A stretch of DNA of 64,000 nucleotides from Opitutia bacterium UBA7350 (GTDB lineage: Bacteria; Verrucomicrobiota; Verrucomicrobiia; Opitutales; Coraliomargaritaceae). The notes beneath the pieces are model-generated. The model saw nothing but the letters and a program-made list of their open reading frames with translations. It was not told the DNA's origin and made no database searches. The stretch's first letter is position 1; each line of letters starts with the position of its first letter. Where the stretch lies: the NCBI GenBank assembly GCA_949524905.1, contig CATINC010000007.1, positions 186,001-250,000 of the forward strand. Direction: 5' to 3'. Below, piece by piece: positions 28,724 through 38,715 of the stretch. The translations under genes were made by a program, and so were the position numbers.

Positions 28724-31700
28724 ATGCATGCAAGTGTTGCTAGTTTGTGCTTTCTGGCATTGGCGGTGATCAAACCCAGTTTCTTAAGAATCCCTATGCT
28801 TATTTGCTTACCCCGAGCTATAAAAAATCTTTGTGTTTACGCAAATGCTTTACTCTGGGCCACGGTGGCTTTGGCATTATATACCGAACCTGAAAATCCT
28901 TTCATTGCGCCAAACGAAGTTTCTGTAGTTTTAGATATTTCTTCAGGAACAATCACAGAAGTGCAACAGCAGATCGACGCAGCTAGAGCCGCCAATCCTG
29001 AGGCATTCTTAATTATTAATCTATCGGGCACTTATGTCGTTAACGCCACCCCATTGGTTCTTAGCTCCAAACAAATTCTGTACTTGGACGGTACCATTGA
29101 AGCAAGCTCATCTGCAGCTACAGCCAATTCTTTGATATCTGTCGGCCCAGGGCAGTCGCTGGTTGCCGTAATGGGCTACGGCACTGTTTCGATGTTGGAC
29201 GGGCAAAATGCAGATATGCATGGGATAGAAGTATTGGCCTCGAGTCGTCTCATCGTTGATGACCTCATCGTTAGGAATACGCTTCGCGATGGGATTTCGG
29301 TTCAAGGATTGGGTAATACCGTATGGGATGCGCAGATATCCATATCGCGCTGTAACGTCAACGGTAGTGGCGCTTCAGGGATTCGTTTATATGATGCAAA
29401 TCAGTGCGCGGTAGTGGATAATAATTGTAGTAATAACTTCTTAGCCGGCATTAACCTATCGGCAGATACCAGCACCTTAGCCCACAATATTTGCAAGTCT
29501 AATGCCACTGGAGTATCAGTCAGTGGAGAGACAAACTCAGTCTATAAGAATATCTGCGACAACAACGCAATCGGCATAAATCTGCTATCTACCTCCAGAT
29601 TTTCAACGGTGACAGGAAACAGCATCAGCGGCAGTAGCGCCCACGGCATCGCGTTACAGGGTTCGAGCAACACGGTCTTCGATAATAGCTACTCAAACAA
29701 CAACTTGGATTTAGACAGCCTAGGCAGTAATAATTTTATCTTCGCAAGCATGAAACCGCTTGATGGGACTGGGAATAATTATTTCTATCCTCCCACCGCA
29801 AGAAATCCCCATAACGATACTGCCATCATCAATGGAATGGGGCGAAGGGATATTACGATTTACAGCACCACAATCGATGCCGTGCAACTCGTATATAATG
29901 CTGCTTTGGCGGCCTACCCTAATGATGTCATTGTACTTAACCTACAAGGCACATTTACTCTAGGAGCAAATCCCCTGAGTCTTTCCTCTAATACCTGTGT
30001 CTTACTGGAAACAAATGCTTCGATTGTCAGTGATGCTGCGACAACTGCCCTTAATGCGATCGTGGGCAGCGGGGAATCCAACATAAGCGTTTCAGGCGGT
30101 ACCTTAAATGCAAACCTGCAGCCGGTTGGAGGGATGCAATTTTTGAATTGCTCCAACTTGCTTGTCGACGAAGTCACCATAATTAGTGCGGTCGATAAAA
30201 CCATTCGGGGGGAGAATGATCTGCTCCGCATTAATGACACTACTATGAGCCCAAAGATTGTACGTGGGTGTAAGATTGATACCGGCAATTTAAGAGGTAT
30301 ATGGATTCAATCTCCACGCGCCATCATAACCGAAAATGTGGTTTCCAACTGTAATAAAGATGGCATCGACTTGGATTCATTCTCATCCCGATGTTTTGTC
30401 GCCAATAACACCTGCACCGACAATGTCCGATACGGAGTCTTTATAGAAGAAGCAGCTACACGTAATGTCGTAATCGATAATCAACTACACCGCAACCAAA
30501 TCGGGGTGAACGTTTACACTTACGAGGTTTCGCAGCCCACACAGTATAACGCTGTGCTATGCAATTTTTTGGATGCTAATTATCGCGGATTGCGTAGCGG
30601 GGAACGAGATACCCCCATAAATCGAGATACCGCCCATAATTATTTCTATAATAACTTAGTAACAAACAGTGAAGAATTTGATATTCTCTCCGGAAATAAT
30701 GGCGTGGAAAATTATTTCTCAGAGAATGCACTGGGGAGTCAGTCCATCAGTGCCTCCAATAGTAACACCGTTTTTTTCAACCCCTCGAAACTTGGCAGCA
30801 TTCAAAATACATCTGGTCTTATTTTTGATCTAAGCCAATCAAGCGCCTGGAGTGTGGGTGCATTACCCGAGCCGCTGGATATGCCGAGTTTTCAGCAGGC
30901 CGGAACTTTTACTGCGCCAGCCTCTGGAATTTTTAGGTATGCAGGCATCTCGATAGATAGTTCTGATGTGGCGATTAATCCGGCTATCGGTGGCAATGCC
31001 TACACCCTCAACCTTGGATCGGGTGGCATAAGCGGCTCATACCCCCTGCTTGTAATGGGGCAAGGCATTACCTTGAACGTTGGTGCGAATGATCAGACCT
31101 GGTCCGTGCCTTTAAATAATTTCCGAGCCGCAATCGAAGGCACCGCAACGATCACCTATACCGACCCAAGTCGCCTTTGGCTTCGAAGCTACGACAACTA
31201 TAATTTTGAAGGCATCTGGCGTGCCGATGGTGGCATTATTCATCCAGAAGTAGTTTTTGCCTGGAGCGGAGCCAATGCCAGAGTCCCTGCCCAAATTTTA
31301 AATGATGGCGGTATCCGACTGAGCAATATCTTGTATGAACGTATCGGCCTTGATCTGGAAGGCAACGGCCGTTTAATCGCCAGCGGGAACAGTGAGGATG
31401 TGGGCTCTGCCGCGACCCTAGGTAGGGGCTCATGGTCAAGAGCAGGGGACGTCTGGGGGAGTGGCAATTTAACGGTTTCCTCAAATGAAAATTACGGGAA
31501 AATAATCATAGCAGGTGACGTGTCTCACCGCGGCAATACCATCGTAGATGACAAACTCGCTGGTATGGTGTTGGAATTGAGCCCAAGCTCGACCTATACT
31601 TTTAATCCAACAAGCGCGGGTGTGACCAACCAGATAAAGGGACTGAACCCAGCCAACAGTAAACTCATTGCCAATGGCAGCTTCATCATCAATACCACAA

Positions 31701-33016
31701 ATGCAAATATCACCAATGGCAATACCTGGACCTTGGTTGATAGAGCAACACTGGGAGTTAGTTTTGGTAGCAACTTTTTCGTACAGGGTTTCTCGGAGTC
31801 GTCCGGGATTTGGAGACAAATAGATGGTTATAATATTTGGTCGTTTTCTGAAGCAACAGGCGCCCTCAGCTTGCAGATTAATCCTTATGCGCTGATTGGA
31901 TTGCCGCTATCAAATAATTTTGAGTCGAGCAGTATGGACGCCCAACCAAATGGATTTGCCGCGATTGAGGGCACTGCAATATTGGGACAGTCGCTCAATG
32001 TCATTTCCGCAAATACGCCCTTCCTAGATGGCCCAGGATCTGCGATCAGCGGTGATGGCGACACACAAGCACTGTATTGGCTGGATACAAATGTAAGCAG
32101 CAGCGAAACCAACCCCAGCCTGTACCTTATAGATTTGGACAACGGCTTATCACAGGATGTGGTTATTCGCTTTAGCTTCAACAACGTGAACGAGAATAAT
32201 TCAAGCGATGGTTTGCGCCTCCAAATTTATGATGACGCCCTCGTTAGGGGCGTTCGGCTTGATCTCGATAGTGGAGGGCGGACTATTAATAATGGCTCAG
32301 CAGCAGAATTCTTGGAATACCCAGGTATGAATAAATGGTCTACGGTAGAAATCACAACAAATCTTAGCAACAATACCTATGATCTGGTGATTCAAAGGGA
32401 AGACGAGGCCAGTCCAAGCACCTATCCGGATCTGGCTTTTAGTAACCCCATTTCAAACATAGGCAGAATCGCATTCGTGGATTTCTCAAATAAAGCAGTC
32501 AACTCAGAATATTATCTTGATGATATCTCCATCACGCCCGTCATTGTCGAGGCATACGATAATTGGGCGCTTGGGAAGGGGCTGACTTTTGGCATCAACG
32601 AAGGCTATCTAGACGATCCTGATGGCGATGAATTTAATAATCTCAGTGAGTTCTCCCTAGCGGGTGATCCGTTGCGGTTTTCTGCAAATAGCACTCAAAC
32701 GACTAGAAAACTCACAAGCTATGATTCGGATACGATCTTTAGTCTCACTTTCCCCGCTCGGGATGGGGCGAGCTTTTCTGGGACGAATGAACAAGTATCG
32801 GCTGCGGTAGACGGAGTTATCTATCGAGTTAGGGGCAGCAATGATTTGCAAAATTGGACCTTGGTCGTGAACGAAGTGATGGGAGCGGCTGCTTTGGAAA
32901 TTCAAGCGGGACTCCCCTCTCTAAGTGATGGGTGGTCCTACCGGACATTTCAGCTACCTCCAATTAATCAAAGCGAATCGCGTCAATTTATTCAATTGCA
33001 AATTGATTCACCATAG
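28724..33016 (+). CDS. Giant secreted beta-helix protein with repeat-rich C-terminus
   Basis: 1430 residues; the largest surface-type protein in the window. A signal-like region covers about 25-52 (AIKNLCVYANALLWATVALAL). The ATG at 28796 may be the true start, since the first 24 residues look unlike a signal peptide. Residues about 60-640 contain two parallel beta-helix blocks of NosD/CASH type (LVDDLIVRNTLRDGISVQG, IVRGCKIDTGNLRGIWIQS, with many GI-x-V and NNxxxNN turns). A long beta-rich middle follows, and from about 1060 a lectin/glucanase-like sandwich. The region about 1250-1300 contains DDPDGDEFNNLSEFSLAGDP, a calcium-binding-type motif before the C-terminal domain typical of Verrucomicrobia. 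No autotransporter barrel or PEP-CTERM is seen. Function unknown; adhesion or polysaccharide binding or cleavage is possible. Confidence 0.8.
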   Translation: MHASVASLCFLALAVIKPSFLRIPMLICLPRAIKNLCVYANALLWATVALALYTEPENPFIAPNEVSVVLDISSGTITEVQQQIDAARAANPEAFLIINLSGTYVVNATPLVLSSKQILYLDGTIEASSSAATANSLISVGPGQSLVAVMGYGTVSMLDGQNADMHGIEVLASSRLIVDDLIVRNTLRDGISVQGLGNTVWDAQISISRCNVNGSGASGIRLYDANQCAVVDNNCSNNFLAGINLSADTSTLAHNICKSNATGVSVSGETNSVYKNICDNNAIGINLLSTSRFSTVTGNSISGSSAHGIALQGSSNTVFDNSYSNNNLDLDSLGSNNFIFASMKPLDGTGNNYFYPPTARNPHNDTAIINGMGRRDITIYSTTIDAVQLVYNAALAAYPNDVIVLNLQGTFTLGANPLSLSSNTCVLLETNASIVSDAATTALNAIVGSGESNISVSGGTLNANLQPVGGMQFLNCSNLLVDEVTIISAVDKTIRGENDLLRINDTTMSPKIVRGCKIDTGNLRGIWIQSPRAIITENVVSNCNKDGIDLDSFSSRCFVANNTCTDNVRYGVFIEEAATRNVVIDNQLHRNQIGVNVYTYEVSQPTQYNAVLCNFLDANYRGLRSGERDTPINRDTAHNYFYNNLVTNSEEFDILSGNNGVENYFSENALGSQSISASNSNTVFFNPSKLGSIQNTSGLIFDLSQSSAWSVGALPEPLDMPSFQQAGTFTAPASGIFRYAGISIDSSDVAINPAIGGNAYTLNLGSGGISGSYPLLVMGQGITLNVGANDQTWSVPLNNFRAAIEGTATITYTDPSRLWLRSYDNYNFEGIWRADGGIIHPEVVFAWSGANARVPAQILNDGGIRLSNILYERIGLDLEGNGRLIASGNSEDVGSAATLGRGSWSRAGDVWGSGNLTVSSNENYGKIIIAGDVSHRGNTIVDDKLAGMVLELSPSSTYTFNPTSAGVTNQIKGLNPANSKLIANGSFIINTTNANITNGNTWTLVDRATLGVSFGSNFFVQGFSESSGIWRQIDGYNIWSFSEATGALSLQINPYALIGLPLSNNFESSSMDAQPNGFAAIEGTAILGQSLNVISANTPFLDGPGSAISGDGDTQALYWLDTNVSSSETNPSLYLIDLDNGLSQDVVIRFSFNNVNENNSSDGLRLQIYDDALVRGVRLDLDSGGRTINNGSAAEFLEYPGMNKWSTVEITTNLSNNTYDLVIQREDEASPSTYPDLAFSNPISNIGRIAFVDFSNKAVNSEYYLDDISITPVIVEAYDNWALGKGLTFGINEGYLDDPDGDEFNNLSEFSLAGDPLRFSANSTQTTRKLTSYDSDTIFSLTFPARDGASFSGTNEQVSAAVDGVIYRVRGSNDLQNWTLVVNEVMGAAALEIQAGLPSLSDGWSYRTFQLPPINQSESRQFIQLQIDSP
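32492..32565 (+). repeat. 74-bp direct repeat, copy inside the giant gene
   Basis: Exact copy of 28568-28641, offset by 3924 bp (1308 codons), in the same reading frame. It encodes the junction between the sandwich domain and the Asp-rich C-terminal region. Confidence 0.9.
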
Positions 33017-33163
33017 CACCGCGCCCTAATTTTTGATTTCTTGATGAATTGGCGCTCACTAGAAAACATGGATTGTCCCCCTCAAGGCACATTCGTTTTC
33101 GCGGGAGGGTCTTAATGTTTTCTGAGCTCGCAAACCGATAAGCATGGCGATGACATTGTCGGC

Positions 33164-33817
33164 GTGAAAGATTTATACAGTAACTTTCCAGAGATCGAGC
33201 CCAGCGCTTGGGCCTTGCTTGAAAATTGGGCAGAACGCCTGCGCGATTGGAACGAAAAGATCAACCTGATCTCTCGAAAGGATATTGAGCATCTAGAGTC
33301 GCGCCACTTGGCGCCCTGTCTCGCTATTACCAATCATTTAAAGTTGATGAAGGGAGCTCGAGTCCTAGATGTCGGGACGGGCGGTGGTTTTCCAGGATTA
33401 ATTATGGCGATTTGTTATCCGCAGGCGCAGTTTACGCTGGTCGATTCGATCGGCAAGAAGGTGGCCGTCGTGCGAGATATCGCGGATCAACTCGGTCTGA
33501 AGAATGTCGAGACTCGGCAAACACGAGCGGAGTCAATCCGTCGGGAATTTGATTTTATTACCGGTCGGGCTGTAAAAAATTTACCGGAGTATTTCAGCTG
33601 GATCCAAAGCAACTTGCGCCGAGGTCAGCGAAATTCTCTCCCCAACGGAGTGCTTTACTGGAAGGGTGGTGATCTTGCGGCAGAATATGCAGCTATTGGA
33701 ATCGAGCCCCGCTATCGCATTGACCTAGAGGCTGAGCTAAAGGATCCTTATTTTGCGCGGAAGTACATTCTGCATTTTGATGCTCGGGATGTGCCGCGAG
33801 CACGAGTACCCCAGTAG
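33164..33817 (+). CDS. rsmG: 16S rRNA (guanine527-N7)-methyltransferase
   Basis: 217 residues starting with GTG at 33164. The SAM-binding motif [20 protein letters not shown] is preceded by [20 protein letters not shown] and followed by [35 protein letters not shown] and YWKGGDL, all RsmG hallmarks. A segment ([18 protein letters not shown]) is slightly longer than usual. It ends ten bases before the convergent def gene. Confidence 0.93.
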   Translation: MKDLYSNFPEIEPSAWALLENWAERLRDWNEKINLISRKDIEHLESRHLAPCLAITNHLKLMKGARVLDVGTGGGFPGLIMAICYPQAQFTLVDSIGKKVAVVRDIADQLGLKNVETRQTRAESIRREFDFITGRAVKNLPEYFSWIQSNLRRGQRNSLPNGVLYWKGGDLAAEYAAIGIEPRYRIDLEAELKDPYFARKYILHFDARDVPRARVPQ

Positions 33818-33827
33818 CAGTCGTCAC

Positions 33828-34406
33828 TCATTTCTTTTTTAAAAAATCGCGGCTGGCTCGCTTGATTTGCTTGATACGAGTGGCGTTTTTGTGGAGATCA
33901 TTTTTGTCCATACGATCAATGAAAAGCTTGCCATTGAGGTGATCGACTTCGTGTAAAATGCAGCGCCCCAGTAAGCCGTTGGCTTCAATGATACGAGCTT
34001 CACCGTCTAAGTCCTGAAAACTACAGCGCACTGCGGCAGGGCGCGTGACGCGCCCGTTTATGGCAGGAAAAGAGAGGCACCCCTCATCGTAAACTTCTAA
34101 GGCAGGGTCGGTAATTTCAACCTGCGGATTTACAAGTACCAAAGGCATGATAAAATCAAGCGGTAATGTTTTGCCGTCCAAACTGTAATCAAATTGAATT
34201 TGGACTCCTTCCGGCGGCCGCAAGTCAACAACGCATATCTGGAGCGCTATACCGACCTGCTGGGCGGCGAGCCCGATTCCATCGGCATCGTACATCGTTT
34301 CCAGCATCGCAGCCGCAAGTTCTTTTAAACGGGCATCAAAATCCTGAACCGGAGCACCGGTTTCGCGAAGGATTGGTTCACCAAATTGGGTTATGCGCAA
34401 AGCCAT
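33828..34406 (-). CDS. def: Peptide deformylase
   Basis: Removes the N-formyl group from nascent proteins. 192 residues with all three metal-site motifs in order: GIGLAAQQVG, DEGCLSFPAINGRV (metal Cys) and LHEVDHLNGKLFIDR (metal His pair, catalytic Glu). The basic tail ends in SRDFLKKK. Convergent with rsmG; no Shine-Dalgarno before its ATG. Confidence 0.95.
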   Translation of the reverse strand: MALRITQFGEPILRETGAPVQDFDARLKELAAAMLETMYDADGIGLAAQQVGIALQICVVDLRPPEGVQIQFDYSLDGKTLPLDFIMPLVLVNPQVEITDPALEVYDEGCLSFPAINGRVTRPAAVRCSFQDLDGEARIIEANGLLGRCILHEVDHLNGKLFIDRMDKNDLHKNATRIKQIKRASRDFLKKK

Positions 34407-34448
34407 AGCTTAAGTTGTGATGCCTTCGACAAACTGTAAAGCTTTGGC

Positions 34449-34985
34449 TTAAGGTGAACGCCTGACCGGAATATGGATTTCTGCGCGCTTCATGGCTGGC
34501 AAGGTAAACGGTCCATTCCAGTAGACCACACGTGCAGGACCGATCGCTTGGTATCCCGCTTGCTCCGCTAGCCAGGCCTCTAATTTGGCTTTTGCTTTTA
34601 TAAAATTAGCCTCACTGTATCTGCCTCGCGTTCCAATACTTGCAACCGTGCGCTCTGGGAGGGTCTGGATTTCGACCGCTTCGCTAGCCTGTAGTTCTCG
34701 GTTTGCAGCCTGGGTGCCTAAATAAAAATACATCGCGCCCGGCTCAATTTCAGCTTCAACGGGAATCGTCATCGCAATCTCGTTTTCCTGAATGTATTCA
34801 AACAGCGGCCGGAAAAGGTTATTTGAATCTTTGTAGTAAGCTTCAGTTGAACGGGTAAGGATAACTTTGCTGGCAGGGAGTTGTTTTATTTCAATAACCC
34901 CCACTTTAGTTTTTGGGAAGGCACTTTCGTATGCAGCAAGAGGGGACATGAGGCTTAGCGCGAGGAGTAGAGAGTAGTGACGCAT
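34449..34985 (-). CDS. Secreted SOUL-family heme-binding-like protein
   Basis: 178 residues from the ATG at 34985 (signal peptide to about LAAYES). The SOUL/GyrI-like core contains YESAFPKTKVGVIEIKQLPA, the strand IAMTIPVEAEIEPGAMYFYL, IGTRGRYSEANFIKAKAKLE and VVYWNGPFTLPAMKRAEIHI. SOUL proteins bind heme or other tetrapyrroles and small hydrophobic ligands; the ligand here is unknown. It lies between def and the divergent dsbD-like gene. Confidence 0.75.
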   Translation of the reverse strand: MRHYSLLLALSLMSPLAAYESAFPKTKVGVIEIKQLPASKVILTRSTEAYYKDSNNLFRPLFEYIQENEIAMTIPVEAEIEPGAMYFYLGTQAANRELQASEAVEIQTLPERTVASIGTRGRYSEANFIKAKAKLEAWLAEQAGYQAIGPARVVYWNGPFTLPAMKRAEIHIPVRRSP

Positions 34986-35086
34986 CAGGACCAATCGAAG
35001 TTAAGAGCAGAATCATTACAGCTGCGTCGCTGCTTTCAGTCTGGAACATTTTAAGAAAGCAAGTTATACACTTAACATAACTAGCT

Positions 35087-37165
35087 ATGATTTCACGCAT
35101 TGGAGCAACTCTATTCACCCTACTGCTGGCCGTTTTTTCTATTGGCGGGGTGCCTATGGCATCTGCGTCGGCGGTTTCAGTTGACTTGGTATCTGAGCTT
35201 CAGGTGGTTTCTCCTGAGGAGCGGTTTTATCTTGGGGTGCGATTTGAGCTAGAACCAAAATGGCATATCTACTGGAAAAACCCGGGAAGTAGCGGTTATG
35301 GTGTTCGCATTGATTGGGACGTACCTGATGGGGTAACCGTTGGCGCTATTGAGTGGCCTGCGCCGGAGCGTTTCGAATTTGATGGGTTCACAAATTATGG
35401 CTACAGTGATGTGGTCACCTTGCTCGTGCCGCTAGAGTTAAGTGCCAATGCATCCGAGGTGCTCGAATTGAAAGCCTCGGTTTCTTGGCTGGCATGCAAG
35501 ACTTCTTGTATTCCGGGAAGCGCGGAGCTGGAGCTACAAGTCCCGCTCGCAGAAATGAGTTCCCAGAATTTGGATCAAGCAGAAAGTTTTAAGCAAGCGC
35601 GGGCAAGTCTGCCAAAAGTCTGGAGTGAGGTACCCATAAGCTACGATTCAGGGCGAGGTTGGGCGACGATATCGCTACCTGAAACAAATATTATGCAGGC
35701 ATATTTTTATGCCGAGACCACCGACTGGTTGGATGCAGATGCCCCGCAAGTGTTGGACCTTCAGGGGGAAATACCGTTGCTTAAGCTCCAACTTTTAGCA
35801 GGGGAGTCACCGGAAAATATTTCTGGAGTGCTCGACTTAGATGGGCACGCTTGGAAAGTGGAATTGCAAGCCAAGCAGGCAGGTTCTACGCAAGTGGACC
35901 TTGAGCAGAGCTGGGAGCATCATTTGTTGGGGAGCGGTTTGGCGGGCTGGCTTTTGCTAGCATTTCTTGGAGGGGTTCTTTTGAATATCATGCCCTGCGT
36001 TTTGCCGGTTTTATCTTTAAAAGTATTTTCTTTGTTGAAGCATTCTGGACAGCTACGCAGGCAAGCACTTGCTTATGGATTAGCCTACACGTCAGGAGTG
36101 GTCTTGAGTTTTGTGGCACTTGCGGCAGCGCTTTTTGTGCTGCGAGGTTTGGGTGAGCGCATTGGCTGGGGATTTCAACTTCAGAATCCTGCCTTTGTAG
36201 TAGCGCTCGCTTTATTGTTATTTGTCTTTGCCTTGAACTTAGTGGGAGTCTTCGAAATGGGTCTAGGCTTAGTCAGTGCGGATTCTAAAGTTGCGCGTCG
36301 TAAAGATTTATGGGGTTCATTTGGAACCGGTATACTGGCAGCAGTGGTGGGGGCGCCCTGCGTGGGTCCTTTGGTCGGCGGTGCAAGCGGAGTCGCACTG
36401 CAGGCAGATCCCCTTACTGGAATTGCGATATTTGCGATGCTTGGTTTTGGCATGGCAGCGCCATTTCTGCTGCTCTCAATATTTCCAAGATTAGTCGGGT
36501 GCCTCCCCAAACCCGGACCATGGATGGAAACCTTTAAGCAATTGATGGGTTTTGTGCTTTTTGCGGTGGTGGTTTTTTTACTTTGGGTTGTCGGTCAATC
36601 TGGAGGAAAGGATGGCATGATGGCCTTATTGCTTGCCTTGCTTTTAGCCTCGCTAGCGGCGTGGATTTACGGGCGCTGGGCAGCGATCTCTAGGTCGAAG
36701 CAAGTCCGTCAGATTGCCTCGGCGCTCGCATTGCTTTTACTGGGACTGTCGCTTTGGGGTGGTGCGGAGAGAGTGAGCGCGGCTTACGCAGCAGAGCAAG
36801 GGAACGTATCCGAACTGAAAGCAGACGATTGGGAAGCGTGGTCAGAAGAACGAGTGGCTAGAGAACTTGCAGCTGGGCGACCGGTCTTTGTGGATTTCAC
36901 CGCAAGCTGGTGTCTCATTTGTCAGGTCAACAAACGCACCGCCTTGCGCACGCGTGCTACCCGAGAACTATTTAAGGCAAACGGGATTGTACCACTGGAA
37001 GCCGACTGGACCACTTATGACGCTGCTATCACGGATGCCCTTGAAGCACATGGTCGATCGGGGGTGCCCTTGTATTTGTTGCACACCCCAGATGGATCAA
37101 CGAAAATTTTGCCACAAAATTTAACTCCTGCGATTATTCGTAGAGCGGTTGAGTCAGCGCTCTAG
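35087..37165 (+). CDS. DsbD-like thiol:disulfide interchange protein
   Basis: 692 residues. Order: signal peptide, an N-terminal periplasmic domain with [20 protein letters not shown] (CxxxC as in DsbD/ScsB family proteins), then eight membrane helices beginning [20 protein letters not shown] with the buried Cys pair (second Cys in [13 protein letters not shown]), and a C-terminal thioredoxin domain with active site C609-L-I-C612 in [15 protein letters not shown]. It passes electrons from cytoplasmic thioredoxin to the periplasm. Its stop and that of gnd share a CTAG. Confidence 0.9.
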   Translation: MISRIGATLFTLLLAVFSIGGVPMASASAVSVDLVSELQVVSPEERFYLGVRFELEPKWHIYWKNPGSSGYGVRIDWDVPDGVTVGAIEWPAPERFEFDGFTNYGYSDVVTLLVPLELSANASEVLELKASVSWLACKTSCIPGSAELELQVPLAEMSSQNLDQAESFKQARASLPKVWSEVPISYDSGRGWATISLPETNIMQAYFYAETTDWLDADAPQVLDLQGEIPLLKLQLLAGESPENISGVLDLDGHAWKVELQAKQAGSTQVDLEQSWEHHLLGSGLAGWLLLAFLGGVLLNIMPCVLPVLSLKVFSLLKHSGQLRRQALAYGLAYTSGVVLSFVALAAALFVLRGLGERIGWGFQLQNPAFVVALALLLFVFALNLVGVFEMGLGLVSADSKVARRKDLWGSFGTGILAAVVGAPCVGPLVGGASGVALQADPLTGIAIFAMLGFGMAAPFLLLSIFPRLVGCLPKPGPWMETFKQLMGFVLFAVVVFLLWVVGQSGGKDGMMALLLALLLASLAAWIYGRWAAISRSKQVRQIASALALLLLGLSLWGGAERVSAAYAAEQGNVSELKADDWEAWSEERVARELAAGRPVFVDFTASWCLICQVNKRTALRTRATRELFKANGIVPLEADWTTYDAAITDALEAHGRSGVPLYLLHTPDGSTKILPQNLTPAIIRRAVESAL

Positions 37166-38667
37166 GCGTCAATTTGAGGCCGCTCTGCTTGTGGCCAGTC
37201 AATGTGGTAAAACTGTCCGCGCGGTTGATCGATGCGCTCATAGGTATGGGCGCCAAAGTAGTCGCGTTGTGCTTGCAGAAGGTTTTGCGGCAGGCGCGCG
37301 GTTCGATATCCGTCGTAGTAGGCAAGGGCAGAGCTAAAAGTAGGCACCGGGACACCATGCTCAGCGGCGATTGCAATGACTCGGCGCCAGCTCTCTTGGG
37401 CGGTGTCAATGGCACCTTTGAAGTAAGGATCCAGAAGGAGATTAGCAAGTTCAGGGTCGCGTGTAAAAGCCTCGGTAATCTTTTGGAGGAAGGCTGCCCG
37501 AATGATGCATCCGCCACGAAAGATTTGCGCGATCTCTCCAAAGTTCAAACTCCAATGGTATTCCTTTTGAGCTTCGCGCATGAGTTGAAAGCCTTGAGCG
37601 TAGGAACAGATCTTGGAGGCGTAGAGCGCTTGACGAATCGCTTCTACGAGTTCGGGTTTATTGCCCGAGTAGGGTTCAGGGTTTGGTCCACTTAGGATTT
37701 CGGATGCCGCTAGTCGCTCGTCTTTGACGGCTGAAAGGCATCGTGCAAAGACCGCCTCTGCAACTGTGGGAGCAGGTGTTCCCATATCGAGGGCATTGAC
37801 GGAAGTCCATTTCCCGGTTCCTTTTTGCCCGGCGGTATCGAGAACAATATCAACAAAAGCCTTACCGGTAACAGGGTCATTTTGTTTCAGAATATCAGCG
37901 GTTATTTCAATTAGGAAGGAGTCGAGCTCACCTTGGTTCCATTCCGAAAAGATGTCGCCCATTTCTGCGGGGTTCAGCCCAAGCACGTGACGCAATAGAT
38001 CATAGGCTTCGCAGATCATTTGCATGTCTCCATATTCGATCCCGTTGTGAACCATCTTGACGTAATGCCCAGCGCCATCTGGACCGATGTAGGCGGTGCA
38101 GCTAAATCCACCCTTAATCGGGTTACCGGGGGCGGCACCTTCCAAAGGTTTGCCGGTTTCGTCGTCAACCTTGGCCGCGATCGCCTTCCAGATTGGCTTG
38201 AGGTGTTCCCAAGCCTCAGGGCTTCCCCCAGGCATGAGAGAGGGGCCGAAACGTGCCCCTTCTTCGCCACCGGAGACGCCAGAGCCAATAAAACGAAACC
38301 CTTGCTCGGTAAGTTCTTTTTCGCGGCGGATGGTGTCATCCCATCTGGCATTACCACCGTCTATGATGATGTCGCCAGCCTCCAATAAAGGGAGGAGCCC
38401 TTCAATAACCTTATCGGTGGCCCAGCCTGCTTGAACTAAAATGATGATTTTTCTTGGACGCTTTAGGGAGGCCACAAACGCTTCTAGGGTTTCACAACCC
38501 ACGAGCCCCCCTGGGGTATCTGGATTTTCTCTGACGAAGTCGGTCATTTTCGCGGTGGTGCGATTATAAACCGAGATTTTAAAACCGTGATCAGCAATAT
38601 TGAGGGCCAGATTCTGACCCATGACTGCAAGGCCAATCAGGCCGATTTCCGAGACTGCGTCTGACAT
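37162..38667 (-). CDS. gnd: 6-phosphogluconate dehydrogenase, decarboxylating
   Basis: 501 residues, oxidative pentose phosphate pathway, NADP-dependent. Rossmann motif [19 protein letters not shown], substrate loop [20 protein letters not shown], the catalytic Lys/Asn in [20 protein letters not shown] and the C-terminal [18 protein letters not shown]. Convergent with the dsbD-like gene, overlapping by four bases. Confidence 0.96.
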   Translation of the reverse strand: MSDAVSEIGLIGLAVMGQNLALNIADHGFKISVYNRTTAKMTDFVRENPDTPGGLVGCETLEAFVASLKRPRKIIILVQAGWATDKVIEGLLPLLEAGDIIIDGGNARWDDTIRREKELTEQGFRFIGSGVSGGEEGARFGPSLMPGGSPEAWEHLKPIWKAIAAKVDDETGKPLEGAAPGNPIKGGFSCTAYIGPDGAGHYVKMVHNGIEYGDMQMICEAYDLLRHVLGLNPAEMGDIFSEWNQGELDSFLIEITADILKQNDPVTGKAFVDIVLDTAGQKGTGKWTSVNALDMGTPAPTVAEAVFARCLSAVKDERLAASEILSGPNPEPYSGNKPELVEAIRQALYASKICSYAQGFQLMREAQKEYHWSLNFGEIAQIFRGGCIIRAAFLQKITEAFTRDPELANLLLDPYFKGAIDTAQESWRRVIAIAAEHGVPVPTFSSALAYYDGYRTARLPQNLLQAQRDYFGAHTYERIDQPRGQFYHIDWPQAERPQIDA

Positions 38668-38715
38668 AATTTAACGGAGTTGATGGTGAACGATGCCGTA
38701 TTCAATAAGAAGGAA

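Noticed and set aside
28568-32565. Integrated element bounded by the 74-bp repeats
   Set aside because: No integrase, transposase or terminal inverted repeats between or beside the copies, and the repeat is coding on both sides.
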